DNA of 64,000 nt from Shewanella olleyana (GCF_023283825.1 NZ_JAKILD010000022.1:1-64000); one strand, 5' to 3'; counted from the first letter of the stretch, positions 18,262 through 27,365 are shown. Notes: generated by a model not told the origin, from the sequence alone. Translations and numbers: made by a program.

Positions 18262-20724
18262 TTACCGCTTAGGCAATATGAGTCGCTGCCCAGGTAAGTA
18301 ACCTTTAAGCCAAAGCCCGTGCATTAACGAAATCATCAACAAACTCAAGCCAATTAAGATATCTAAACGACTTGATGTTGCAGTTTGCGGTAATACGCCT
18401 TTAGGGCTTTTCCAACCTGCGGGTAAATGTTTTTTTACCTGCATATTGCGATTAAAATCAGCCATTGGATTTACTGGGGTTTTATCGACTGCTACTAAGC
18501 TGGTTTGTGAAGTAACCAAGTGATATTTCATCCCTAATGCTTCTACTTGCGACTTAATTCGCTGTAAATTAGCTCTGGTTTGAGTCGCCTCAATTGCATT
18601 TATCTGCGCATTTGCCCAAATTAAATCTAACCCAGCGGCTTTTTTAGGTGTTTGTCGATTAATTGTATGTTGCCAATACTGCCCTTGGGTATAACCTGAA
18701 ACCACCAAGTCTTGCTGGTTATAAGCTGGCGCCTTAAAGCTCACCAACAATGGCTCATCTTGATACAAATCGGGTATTTGAGCAGGCCAATAATCAGGTA
18801 GTGTCCCATCTTGATAAGTAATTTTAATATCAGTGCTTACAGGTTTTTCTATTTTCGCTAACAACTGAGATATCTTGCTTTTAATTTCAGCTATATTGCC
18901 AATATAGGTATATGTCCCGCGGCCAAACATAGCTGCACGCTCCATAAAGTATGAATTAGGCGCTGAACCAATCCCAACAGTGAATAATCTGCTATCGCCT
19001 AATTCAGCTTCAATTTGCTGAAACAAGCCATGTTCATTACTCACAGCGCCATCAGTGATGAAAATAACTTGTCTTAACATTGAAGCTGAAGTATTTCCCC
19101 CTTCGCTTCCACTAGCATAATCAGTACCCGATGTTTGATTTAACAAGGATGCAGCTAGCGCCTTACCAATCTCAGTGCCACCATTGGCTTCTAACTGCCT
19201 AACAAACTGATTCGCTTTGCCTATATTGCTACTTGAGCCAGATAAAGAAGTCGAAGATAACTGGCTTACCGAGCTGTTAAACTCAATTACATTGAATTTA
19301 TCCTGGCTGGTTAATCCTGCCAGCGCATATAACATGGCTTGTTTAGCTTGCTCAAGTGAACCGCCTGACATCGAACCCGATGTATCAATCACGAGAATCA
19401 ACTCTCTTGGGACATGAGTACTTGTTAAGCGGGCATCAGCAGCTTCATTTAATGTTTCAGCGCCTCTGGTATCGGTTTCACCCATTGAATTAGTGACAAA
19501 AGGCGGGGTAAGCATGACTAAACCGTATTGGCTTTCATTGCTCATATTTCTTCTATGACTGTCTTTGACCTCTGCTGTATTTGCACTATTAGCCCCATTT
19601 GACTCAATAAATGTTGAAGGTAGATGTGTTTGACCGACTTGAGTAAAAACCGCTGTCATTGGCTTTGAGCTATAATCTTGTATATTTTCAGCTCGCCAGG
19701 TTAATACAAAATCTTTGTCAGCTTTTTGCTGGTTAACAAAGTTAATCTGCCACTTATCTGCAGCACCTGTTTTTGTCACTTGGTGGTAAGGGCTATCAAT
19801 ACTGGCCACATTAAAACCTGCATCTAACTCAATTGAGAGACTGACCATCAGCGAATTTGATGATGAATCGCTATTAGCTGGTTTCTCCATATTAAAAAAC
19901 TCATGAGAAAAACTGAGTAATGATGTCGGCAGTACGGGGGATAAAGACTCATAAGATAGATATGATGCTCCAGAATGAGTTGACTGACCGCCCTCTTGTG
20001 AAGATAGCATCGATTGAGCCGGTGCGTACCTTGGGTTAATGGTCATAGGAAAACGCAAATTAAATTCACCGTCTTTATAAACCAGTTTTTCTTGGTAGCT
20101 AATTTCGACGGTTAAGGTTTCATTCGGGCCTAAGTTAGCAATATCCGTGGTAAAGATGTTGGTGCGTTGCTGGGACACCAAACTTGCTCTTTTACCTTGT
20201 TTCTTTGCCTTCTCAAATGTGGCTTTAGCTTGTTTTTTAGGTTGAATATCCCCTTCAATCACTCGCTCACCAATGATTAGACGCATTTGGTCTACTGCAC
20301 CATGATGAGATAGCGGGAATATATACTGGCCATTAATCCACTCGGTTGTGTCATTGGTAAACGTCTGCTTAACACTAACTCGGTTGGTCCAACCCGACAC
20401 CTTCATTTGCACATCGGTCTTTAACGGCAAGCTCTCAAATTGCTGACCATTTTGCTGAAAGCGCAAAATGCCTTGTGTCACTTGTGAGAGATTACCTTCA
20501 TCAACCTGCTCAATAACACGACTACTATTTGATGCCATGGCATGTACTGGAAACAACACATTCAAAATCATCAGTGCGAGCAATATTAAACCTGAACAGG
20601 CATAAGCCACTGCAGAATTAAATCGATGTAAGCGGTTAATTTTTTTAGATTGAAAGCAATGATGATTTGCTTCTTTTTGATTAGTTGGCATGTCTCTCAC
20701 CTGATAACTCGTTAACCTTGTCAT
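18262..20724 (-). CDS. Sortase target protein with VIT and vWA domains and LPxTA sorting signal
   Basis: The 820-residue surface protein of the dedicated sortase system has an N-terminal membrane/signal segment (about 40-65), a VIT domain (about 90-215), a vWA domain around residues 440-620 with the MIDAS motif DTSGSMSG, and a long C-terminal region. It ends in a sorting signal at about 778: LPQTA, then a hydrophobic helix (LDILIGLSLLMISLMHGLW), then a basic tail ending LPKR. This matches the marine proteobacterial sortase target family. The start ATG 20724 has AGGAGAG upstream; the leader before the hydrophobic segment is unusually long (about 37 residues). It precedes the sortase gene. Confidence 0.92.
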   Translation of the reverse strand: MTRLTSYQVRDMPTNQKEANHHCFQSKKINRLHRFNSAVAYACSGLILLALMILNVLFPVHAMASNSSRVIEQVDEGNLSQVTQGILRFQQNGQQFESLPLKTDVQMKVSGWTNRVSVKQTFTNDTTEWINGQYIFPLSHHGAVDQMRLIIGERVIEGDIQPKKQAKATFEKAKKQGKRASLVSQQRTNIFTTDIANLGPNETLTVEISYQEKLVYKDGEFNLRFPMTINPRYAPAQSMLSSQEGGQSTHSGASYLSYESLSPVLPTSLLSFSHEFFNMEKPANSDSSSNSLMVSLSIELDAGFNVASIDSPYHQVTKTGAADKWQINFVNQQKADKDFVLTWRAENIQDYSSKPMTAVFTQVGQTHLPSTFIESNGANSANTAEVKDSHRRNMSNESQYGLVMLTPPFVTNSMGETDTRGAETLNEAADARLTSTHVPRELILVIDTSGSMSGGSLEQAKQAMLYALAGLTSQDKFNVIEFNSSVSQLSSTSLSGSSSNIGKANQFVRQLEANGGTEIGKALAASLLNQTSGTDYASGSEGGNTSASMLRQVIFITDGAVSNEHGLFQQIEAELGDSRLFTVGIGSAPNSYFMERAAMFGRGTYTYIGNIAEIKSKISQLLAKIEKPVSTDIKITYQDGTLPDYWPAQIPDLYQDEPLLVSFKAPAYNQQDLVVSGYTQGQYWQHTINRQTPKKAAGLDLIWANAQINAIEATQTRANLQRIKSQVEALGMKYHLVTSQTSLVAVDKTPVNPMADFNRNMQVKKHLPAGWKSPKGVLPQTATSSRLDILIGLSLLMISLMHGLWLKGYLPGQRLILPKR

Positions 20725-20863
20725 TATTTTCTCTCCTTGAGTTCAGCCTTCTCCTTCGTTAAAGCGATGTTCATCAATCAGTTATGAATCAGTATTGTTC
20801 CACTAATAATTAAGTATTGATAAATCATGGCTTCACGAAGGCAGAGTCTGTAATTAAGGTCAA

Positions 20864-21688
20864 TTAGTTAGCAGCTAACGCTTCACCGACTGGCATTATT
20901 TTTAACGTCACACGGCGGTCAAAGAAGTCGTTTTCAAAACTTTGCTGCGCATGTAAAGGCGCTGAAGCGCCGAATGCTTGTGCATGTAAACGTTCTGACG
21001 ACACCCCTTGACTAACTAAGTAGCTTGTCACTTCAATAAGGCGCTGTTCAGAAAGTGCCTGGTTAAATGAACTTTCGCCACGGCGATCGGCGTAACCGGT
21101 TAAGTCCAACATCAGCTCTGGTGAAAGTGCCATTAGGTAAGCCACATCATCAAGCTGTTGCTCAAAGTGAGGTTCGATAGTTGAAGAGCCCGTTTTAAAT
21201 TGCACGTTAAGGCCGATAGCTAACTCTTGTAATTGTTGCTGCTGAGCTTCTCTCAAGTCTGTTAATTGCGACTGAACTAATAAATATTCATCGGTCACAT
21301 CAGCTAAAGATTGTTGCTTTTCGTGTAATGCCGTTAGCTCTGAAGTTTGTAGCTCAATAGATTCTTGCTGCTGAGCGAGTAACACTTTTTGAGTTTGAAT
21401 CTCTGAGTCATCCCCAACCGTTTTACCGATTAAAGTTCCTGCAAATGCACCAATAATGGCACCAACAGGGCCGCCAACCACTGCGCCTAGTACAGCGCCT
21501 GAAGTTAACCCGACGAGTTCTTCTGTGTGCTCACGTTCATCGGTTTGTTCTATTTGTTCTATTTGTTCTATTTGTTCTATTTGTTCTGTCATTAGATTGC
21601 TATCGTCTAGCATTTCATCATTTGCCACTGACATATTAGAGATAAATAGACTGCTGATAACGGCTGCTGCAATAAGTTTCTTTTTCAT
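20864..21688 (-). CDS. pdsO: Sortase-associated OmpA-family protein PdsO
   Basis: The 274-residue protein has a signal peptide (about 1-22, ending NMSVA) and a Glu/Ile/Gln repeat tract (EQI units). A glycine-zipper-like hydrophobic stretch follows (GAVLGAVVGGPVGAIIGAFAGTLIG, about 68-92), then a coiled-coil (about 100-145) and an OmpA-like peptidoglycan-binding domain (about 155-265, with TGYADRRGESSFNQALSEQR). This is the domain set of the PdsO component of dedicated sortase systems. It probably anchors the system to the cell wall (inference). It lies on the same strand as the substrate and sortase genes and opposite to the regulator genes. Confidence 0.9.
   Translation of the reverse strand: MKKKLIAAAVISSLFISNMSVANDEMLDDSNLMTEQIEQIEQIEQIEQTDEREHTEELVGLTSGAVLGAVVGGPVGAIIGAFAGTLIGKTVGDDSEIQTQKVLLAQQQESIELQTSELTALHEKQQSLADVTDEYLLVQSQLTDLREAQQQQLQELAIGLNVQFKTGSSTIEPHFEQQLDDVAYLMALSPELMLDLTGYADRRGESSFNQALSEQRLIEVTSYLVSQGVSSERLHAQAFGASAPLHAQQSFENDFFDRRVTLKIMPVGEALAAN
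21544..21588 (-). repeat. 9-bp coding microsatellite in pdsO
   Basis: Four perfect copies plus one partial copy of TTTGTTCTA (minus strand: EQI codons) lie in tandem in the N-terminal region of the mature protein. A change in copy number would keep the frame. Confidence 0.9.
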
Positions 21689-21781
21689 GGTATTTTCCTT
21701 TTGAGTTCAATAAATGGTTTTTAGTAAATGAGTAAACAAACTGTGTGTCTCACTCGATGTAGCTATTAAACACAATAGAAA

Positions 21782-21855
21782 TGGCAACCAAGGGGCATAA
21801 AAATGGCAATGTAGGGATGAAATGTGGCAACAATATGGCAATTGCTTTGTGGCAA
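21782..21855. promoter_or_regulatory. Five phased TGGCAA direct repeats between pdsO and pdsR
   Basis: TGGCAA occurs at 21782, 21804, 21825, 21836 and 21850 (start positions), spaced 22, 21, 11 and 14 bp. The first three gaps are multiples of one helical turn, so those sites sit on one face of the DNA. They lie in the 226-bp divergent promoter region of pdsO and pdsR, and the last copy abuts the presumed -35 of pdsR. The likeliest ligand is the PdsR response regulator, whose OmpR-type DNA-binding domain favours such direct repeats (inference). Confidence 0.65.
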
Positions 21856-21877
21856 TTTTTTTGGATTAAAAATCATG

Positions 21878-21883
21878 TATAGT
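21878..21883 (+). promoter_or_regulatory. Candidate -10 element of pdsR
   Basis: TATAGT lies 32 bp before the pdsR ATG. There is no good -35 hexamer at the right spacing; the last TGGCAA repeat ends next to it, as expected for an activated promoter. Confidence 0.45.
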
Positions 21884-21914
21884 CAGCCATATAAGCCATG
21901 AGAAAACCATATAC

Positions 21915-22607
21915 ATGAAAAGAATTGCCATCGTTGAAGATGAAGTCGCTATCAGAGAGAACTATAAAGAATTGCTACAGCAGCAAGGTTATAATGTGCA
22001 AGGTTATGCGAATCGACCAGCCGCGATGTTAGCCTTTAATTCCCGACTGCCCGATTTAGCCATTATTGATATCGGCTTAGAAAATGAAATCGACGGCGGC
22101 TTTACCTTATGCCAATCACTGCGCTCAATGTCTAGCAGCTTGCCAATTATCTTTTTAACCGCACGTGACAGTGATTTTGATACGGTATGTGGTCTTCGTT
22201 TAGGCGCTGATGATTATCTATCAAAAGATGTCAGTTTCCCCCACCTCATTGCTCGTATTGCAGCGCTATTTAGACGCTCAGAATTAATCGGTGCAGCAAC
22301 GGTTGAAGACAATCTTATCGAGCATGGCGCGTTGACTATTGATGGTAATCGAATTCAAGTGTATTGGAACCAACAACCGATTGAGCTAACCGTCACTGAG
22401 TTTTGGATGGTCCATGCCATGGCGAAACATCCAGGACATGTTCGAAGCCGCCAAGACTTAATGCAAGAAGCAAAAATCTTTGTTGATGACAGCACAATTA
22501 CTTCTCACGTAAAACGTATCCGTAAAAAATTCATTAGCGCAGATAAAGACTTTAATTGCATTGATACGGTTTATGGCATGGGATATCGCTGGGATAGTGT
22601 TAGCTAA
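21915..22607 (+). CDS. pdsR: Sortase-system response regulator PdsR (OmpR family)
   Basis: The 230-residue two-component regulator has a receiver domain (about 1-120) with the acidic pair near residue 8-9, phospho-acceptor Asp52 (AIIDIGLE) and the Lys switch residue in DDYLSKD. The C-terminal OmpR-type winged helix (about 130-228) contains ELTVTEFWMVHAMAKHPGHV and TVYGMGYRW. It belongs to the dedicated sortase regulator family (TIGR03787 type by recollection). Its last base is shared with the first base of pdsS, so the two are translationally coupled. The phased TGGCAA repeats upstream are its probable autoregulatory sites. Confidence 0.92.
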   Translation: MKRIAIVEDEVAIRENYKELLQQQGYNVQGYANRPAAMLAFNSRLPDLAIIDIGLENEIDGGFTLCQSLRSMSSSLPIIFLTARDSDFDTVCGLRLGADDYLSKDVSFPHLIARIAALFRRSELIGAATVEDNLIEHGALTIDGNRIQVYWNQQPIELTVTEFWMVHAMAKHPGHVRSRQDLMQEAKIFVDDSTITSHVKRIRKKFISADKDFNCIDTVYGMGYRWDSVS

Positions 22608-24772
22608 TGTTTAATATCCCCATTGGCCTACGCGCCAAAGTTGTTATTTTATCATTATTCCTTTTATGCTTGCCTTGGCTGGGGTACGAGTATGTGTGGG
22701 AAATGGAAAAGTACCTTCGTCACGGCCAAGAAAAAACCCTAGAAGGGACTACTCAAGCATTAGCAACCGCATTACATGAGCGGCCAAAACTGTTTAACCA
22801 TCAAGCCAGCTTTTTAAGCCAAGTTGAGAAAGGCAGAGACTTATATGCCTATCCATTATCTGGTCCAATTCAATTAGACGGTAAACTCATCGACTGGCAA
22901 CAGTATCAACACCGGATGATTAATTATTCCAGTGAGCATGTGATATTTAATCGCAATGAAAACCAACCAGTAGATATTCACTTTACCCATATGGTCGGCA
23001 AGTACGCTGGCTATTTATATGGCTTTTTTAAAGTACACGACAAACAGTTGGTGTATCGCAGCAAAAACAGCTTACGTGTTGATAATAACGATCACTTAGT
23101 CATTGCGACACAATCTCCTGATGGGCAATTTAGGCGCTACATTGTGGCGAACACCCAAGATGGTTGGTTAAGTGCTTTTGAGCTGCCACAAGACCCAGCT
23201 CAGTCGATGCCAGTGACCCCAGAAATACGTATCCAAGGTCAATGGTTAGCAACACAAGACGGCTACAATATCGAGTTCAGAATGCCACTTTCTATGGTGG
23301 GCAGTAAACTCGGCTTCGCCATATATAACGTTGATGATGTTAAGACCCGTACTGTTAATACCATCATAGGCACATCGGCAATTGATTCAGTGGCTCACTT
23401 AGGTACGGTGTTGGTGCCCTCACCGGAAATTGAAAATATTATTAAAGGAATGAGCCATAACAGCTCGCGTATTTGGGTTGTCGATAACCACGGCCGAGTA
23501 TTGGCGAAATCGGGTGATATTCGTGCCAGCAATAATGTCTGGTCATCAAGTTTGAATGAAACAGAAACGCCCAGCGCGTGGAGTCAATTTAAAAGCGATC
23601 ATTTATTACCGCTTTACTATAAAATTTTGACTAAGCCACCGCAGGATTTTGTTGACTCATTACAAGATTCAACAGAGCTAAGCGGCAGTCATATCCAGCA
23701 AGCTTTAGACGGTAAGCGTGGTTCAACATGGCGTCTAACCCCAGACAACAAAGCCGTGGTATTAGCTGCAGCCAGTCCGATTTGGATTGACGATAAAGTC
23801 ATGGGCGCCGTCATTGCCGAAGAAACCACTCATGGAATTCGTACTTTACGTAACCGCGCCTTAGAAAAACTATTTAATGTGATTTTGACCATTATGAGTA
23901 TGGGTACTCTGGCGCTATTTATTTTCGCCTCCAGTATTTCAAGCCGAATTCGTAAATTGCGCGATCAATCAGAGCAAGCAATCGATAGCCAAGGACGAGT
24001 CAGGCAGCAAATTGTTCCCTCTAAAACCCGTGATGAAATTGGTGATTTATCCCGAAGTTTTGCCAGTATTGTAGGCAGGCTTGGGCAATATACTCATTAC
24101 CTTGAAAACATGTCTTCACGATTATCACATGAGCTGCGAACCCCAGTTGCAGTCGTGCGTTCATCACTTGAGCATTTAAGCTTGCAGCCGCTTGAGCCTG
24201 CCAGTGAAAAATATGTCGCTCGCGCTCAAGAAGGCGTTAGTCGCTTACACCTTATTTTAAATAATCTCAGTGAAGCAACTCGCTTAGAAGCCAGTTTATC
24301 CCATGTAGAGCAAAGTAATTTTTCATTACAGCAAGTCGTCAGTGGCTGTATGCAAGGCTATCAGTACACTTACCCTGATAATGAATTTGCAGTTAAAATT
24401 GATGACCATGCTATGTCGATGCACGGAGTACCTGAATACATAGCACAGCTGATGGACAAACTGATTAACAATGCCATTGAGTTTAGTACCGAAGATCCTA
24501 TTGAAGTGTCACTTAAGCGCTCAGGAAAAGTCGCCAAGTTAAGTATAAAAAATCGTGGACCATTGCTGCCACAAGATATGAGTGAGCAAATCTTTGAATC
24601 CATGGTGTCCATTAGACCTCAAGGCGTGCAAACAAAACCCCACTTGGGTTTAGGCTTGTATATCGCAAGGCTTATCACTGAGTTTCATCAAGGCAATATT
24701 CGAGCACAAAACTTAGCTGACGACTCTGGAGTAGAGTTCAGTTTAGAGTTTCCGATATCCGAATCTAAATAA
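22607..24772 (+). CDS. pdsS: Sortase-system sensor histidine kinase PdsS
   Basis: This 721-residue membrane kinase has a first transmembrane helix at about 10-28 and a very large extracytoplasmic sensor region (about 30-420). That region includes a sugar-binding-like beta domain around 70-260. A second helix follows (about 425-445), then HAMP, a HisKA domain with His in SRLSHELRTPVAVV (about 507), and the ATPase boxes N (DKLINNAIEFS), G1 and G2 (LGLGLYIARLI). It is the partner of PdsR. The large outer domain suggests sensing of an envelope or carbohydrate signal (inference). It begins on the last base of pdsR. Confidence 0.92.
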   Translation: MFNIPIGLRAKVVILSLFLLCLPWLGYEYVWEMEKYLRHGQEKTLEGTTQALATALHERPKLFNHQASFLSQVEKGRDLYAYPLSGPIQLDGKLIDWQQYQHRMINYSSEHVIFNRNENQPVDIHFTHMVGKYAGYLYGFFKVHDKQLVYRSKNSLRVDNNDHLVIATQSPDGQFRRYIVANTQDGWLSAFELPQDPAQSMPVTPEIRIQGQWLATQDGYNIEFRMPLSMVGSKLGFAIYNVDDVKTRTVNTIIGTSAIDSVAHLGTVLVPSPEIENIIKGMSHNSSRIWVVDNHGRVLAKSGDIRASNNVWSSSLNETETPSAWSQFKSDHLLPLYYKILTKPPQDFVDSLQDSTELSGSHIQQALDGKRGSTWRLTPDNKAVVLAAASPIWIDDKVMGAVIAEETTHGIRTLRNRALEKLFNVILTIMSMGTLALFIFASSISSRIRKLRDQSEQAIDSQGRVRQQIVPSKTRDEIGDLSRSFASIVGRLGQYTHYLENMSSRLSHELRTPVAVVRSSLEHLSLQPLEPASEKYVARAQEGVSRLHLILNNLSEATRLEASLSHVEQSNFSLQQVVSGCMQGYQYTYPDNEFAVKIDDHAMSMHGVPEYIAQLMDKLINNAIEFSTEDPIEVSLKRSGKVAKLSIKNRGPLLPQDMSEQIFESMVSIRPQGVQTKPHLGLGLYIARLITEFHQGNIRAQNLADDSGVEFSLEFPISESK

Positions 24773-24867
24773 TTAATATAACCCTAGCGCTTTATTATGG
24801 CCGTACAGATGGTAGGATGGCTAAATAAAATGAATAACATCACCTTGCATTAATTGGGAATGGATTT

Positions 24868-26067
24868 ATGAGTCATCAACAAGACAAACTCGCCACACAA
24901 ATCGTCAGTGTGGGTAGAGAGAAAAAATACTCAAAAGGTATTATCAACCCGCCGGTTTATCGTGCATCTACCGTGGTATTCGACACCATGGATGACATGC
25001 GCTTTGCCATAAAAAATAAAACCAATGGTGAAATGTTTTATGGTCGCCGTGGCACCCCGACTCATTTTTCATTCCAACAAGCCATTAGTGAATTAGAAGG
25101 TGGTGCTGGCACTGCTCTGTATCCTTCGGGTGCTGGTGCTATTAGCGGCGCTTTACTGTCATTTTTAAAAAGTGGCGACCATTTATTAATGGTCGACAGT
25201 GCCTACGAGCCAACCCGTGATTTGTGTAATAAATTGCTGGCAGGTTTTGGCATAGAAACCACCTACTACGATCCATTAATTGGTGAAGGCATTAAAGAGT
25301 TAATTAAGCCAAACACCAAAGTGTTATTTTTAGAGTCTCCAGGTTCTATCACCATGGAAATTCAAGATGTGCCAACGCTGAGCCGTATTGCCCATGAACA
25401 TGACATGGTAGTCATGCTAGACAATACTTGGGCATCACCAATTAACTCCCGCCCTTTTGAGATGGGCGTTGATATCTCCATTCAAGCAGCAACAAAATAC
25501 ATAGTTGGTCATTCTGATGTAATGATGGGCACAGCAACAGCTAATGAGGCTCATTGGGAGCAACTGCGTGAAAACAGTTACATCATGGGTCAGACGACCT
25601 CACCAGATGATGTATACCTTGCGGCGCGAGGCCTACGTACATTAGGTGTGCGTATGGCTCAACATGATAAAAATGCCCTTAAAGTGGCCAATTGGTTAGC
25701 GAGTCGACCAGAAGTCGATCACTTACGTCACCCAGCCTTTGAAACCTGTCCTGGACACGAGTTTTATCAACGTGACTTTAGTGGCGGTAATGGACTATTT
25801 TCATTTGTATTAAAGCAAGGCAACTTAGCCTCAGTGACTGCTTTTGTTGAAAACATGCGTCACTTTAAAATGGGCTTTTCTTGGGGCGGATACGAAAGCC
25901 TTATCCTTGGTGTATTTGGAATAGACAGACTGCGCACTGCAACTAAATGGGATACCAGTAAGCCTTTAATAAGACTTCATATCGGTTTAGAAGATCCCGA
26001 TGATCTCATAGCTGATTTAACCGCTGCATTCGAGCGCTTTAATGAAGTTATTGAAAATAACTCGTAG
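24868..26067 (+). CDS. metC: Cystathionine beta-lyase
   Basis: This PLP enzyme of methionine synthesis converts cystathionine to homocysteine, pyruvate and ammonia. It is 399 residues of the Cys/Met-metabolism PLP family: YGRRGTPTHF near 67, substrate-binding Tyr, DNTWASP near 186, and the PLP Lys in QAATKYIVGHSDVMMG (about 210). The enterobacterial-type MetC lacks a mitochondrial-type extension and fits in length. It is a monocistronic unit 95 bp behind pdsS with its own terminator. No clear MetJ boxes were seen upstream. Confidence 0.9.
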   Translation: MSHQQDKLATQIVSVGREKKYSKGIINPPVYRASTVVFDTMDDMRFAIKNKTNGEMFYGRRGTPTHFSFQQAISELEGGAGTALYPSGAGAISGALLSFLKSGDHLLMVDSAYEPTRDLCNKLLAGFGIETTYYDPLIGEGIKELIKPNTKVLFLESPGSITMEIQDVPTLSRIAHEHDMVVMLDNTWASPINSRPFEMGVDISIQAATKYIVGHSDVMMGTATANEAHWEQLRENSYIMGQTTSPDDVYLAARGLRTLGVRMAQHDKNALKVANWLASRPEVDHLRHPAFETCPGHEFYQRDFSGGNGLFSFVLKQGNLASVTAFVENMRHFKMGFSWGGYESLILGVFGIDRLRTATKWDTSKPLIRLHIGLEDPDDLIADLTAAFERFNEVIENNS

Positions 26068-26085
26068 ATGACTTTCAGTTGTAAA

Positions 26086-26118
26086 AAAGGGCTTTCTCAT
26101 TGAGAAAGCCCTTTTTGT
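26086..26118. terminator. Terminator between metC and the convergent zinc-ribbon gene
   Basis: The stem AAAGGGCTTTCTC/GAGAAAGCCCTTT with an ATT loop is followed by TTG. It is strong and symmetric. Confidence 0.88.
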
Positions 26119-26138
26119 TCAATAAGCGATTATTGATA

Positions 26139-26296
26139 ATACCAATCGGGATAAATAAGTGATCAGATATTGCGTAGGGAAAATCGCTTAGAGCAAGGCA
26201 GGAATTGCAGCTAGTTGCTCTATCTACAAAATTTCTAACAAAGTTATAAGCGATTTTAACCAGTAAGAATGATCATCTTCTTATGCTGATTAGTAT
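26139..26296. repeat. 158-bp palindromic interspersed repeat (type B)
   Basis: The ends form an imperfect inverted repeat (ATACCAATCGGGATAAATAA against ATACTAATCAGCATAAGAA). Inside, AAAATCGCTTA (26180-26190) pairs perfectly with TAAGCGATTTT (26247-26257), and within that loop AGAGCAA pairs with TTGCTCT. It is non-coding. This is the only copy in the window; membership of a dispersed Shewanella repeat family is inferred from the architecture. Confidence 0.6.
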
Positions 26297-26311
26297 AACT
26301 CGTTAATTGAA

Positions 26312-26794
26312 TTAATTCGCATTGACGATTGATTGCAGCACTTTACGCAACTCATCACTGTTAGCTTTGGACAGTCCAAAAATCACACTCGGTTTTTGAC
26401 CACGAGTCTCAATTTCAACTTTGTCCCAAATGATCCCACTGCGGTAATTAAAACCAGCAATCTTATTCCATGGCACTTCATCTGTGTTATTCCACAGTCT
26501 AAATATACCCGGCGTATTAATGGTGATTTTATCTTCATCAGTAATGATTTCTTGGGGCAATAACCGAAACCTAAACAGCAAAGATGCCAATACTTCAGAG
26601 TTAAAAGCCATCGATAACTGAGTCACATCAATACTTATTTGGCTAAATCGATAATGGCAATGCATACACACCTTCGCATCTGCAGGCAAGGTACTATGAC
26701 AATCAGGGCATGTATGGCCGGACAAATACTCCAGACAATGACCACATTTCAATGCGCCATCATTTAATTCATTTAGACAGAAAGGACAATCCAT
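26312..26794 (-). CDS. Zinc-ribbon protein with C-terminal PH-like domain, function unknown
   Basis: The 160-residue protein carries four CxxC pairs in the first 50 residues (CPFC, CGHC, CPDC, CMHC), forming two double-zinc-ribbon modules. A low-homology beta-rich domain follows (about 55-155; ITINTPGIFRLWNNTDEVPWNKIAGF) that resembles bacterial PH-like domains. No membrane segment, so presumably cytoplasmic. The neighbours give no functional clue. It lies downstream of yegD-creA on the same strand and may be read through from there. Confidence 0.75.
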   Translation of the reverse strand: MDCPFCLNELNDGALKCGHCLEYLSGHTCPDCHSTLPADAKVCMHCHYRFSQISIDVTQLSMAFNSEVLASLLFRFRLLPQEIITDEDKITINTPGIFRLWNNTDEVPWNKIAGFNYRSGIIWDKVEIETRGQKPSVIFGLSKANSDELRKVLQSIVNAN

Positions 26795-26864
26795 GAAATC
26801 ACCATTTGTTTTATAAGTTAACCATTAACTTAAGCTACCAGTATTTGAAGTGGCAAGTCTAAAA

Positions 26865-27365
26865 CTAAATTGCAGGCTGCGGCTGACGATAAGCCTTAGT
26901 TCCCCACAAAGGTACTGTCGATAAACTGTGTTTGTAACTGCCTGATGTTTCCTTAGTTGAATAAGAAACGTACATCAAGGTTTGGTTTTCTTTATCGAAA
27001 ATACGTCTAATTTTCATGGTTTTGAAAAAGATACTTTTTGATTTTTTAAAGACGATTTCACCCGATGCAGACATATCAATTTCAGCGATCATTTCTGGGG
27101 TGATTTCACCGGTTTGACGGCATGAAATCGCAGAGTCCGACGGGTCAGAAAAGCTTAAATCCGCTTCAATGCTCGCCACGTGGCAAGTGACACCTGTCAC
27201 GACTGGGTCGACCATCATATTGAGCTTAATATCTTTGGTGGTAAAAACCCCTAAGCTCACTTTACCCACATCATCACTACAACTCATGGTCAACATACTC
27301 GTCGCCACAATGAATAAAGCTGATGACATTTTTTTGCTAACAGTTAACTTTGATAGAGAAAACAT
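26865..27365 (-). CDS. creA: CreA family protein
   Basis: The 166-residue protein matches E. coli CreA: VSLGVFTTKDIKL, then VKN/VTCHVA, SDSAISCRQTG, and EIVFKKSKSIFFKTMKIRRIFD. The N-terminus has a signal peptide with a possible but non-consensus lipobox (LTMSC), so it is exported to the periplasm. CreA is an exported protein of unknown function, despite its name from the E. coli creABCD operon. Here it stands without creBCD. It starts 14 bp after yegD, so the two are probably co-transcribed. Confidence 0.88.
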   Translation of the reverse strand: MFSLSKLTVSKKMSSALFIVATSMLTMSCSDDVGKVSLGVFTTKDIKLNMMVDPVVTGVTCHVASIEADLSFSDPSDSAISCRQTGEITPEMIAEIDMSASGEIVFKKSKSIFFKTMKIRRIFDKENQTLMYVSYSTKETSGSYKHSLSTVPLWGTKAYRQPQPAI

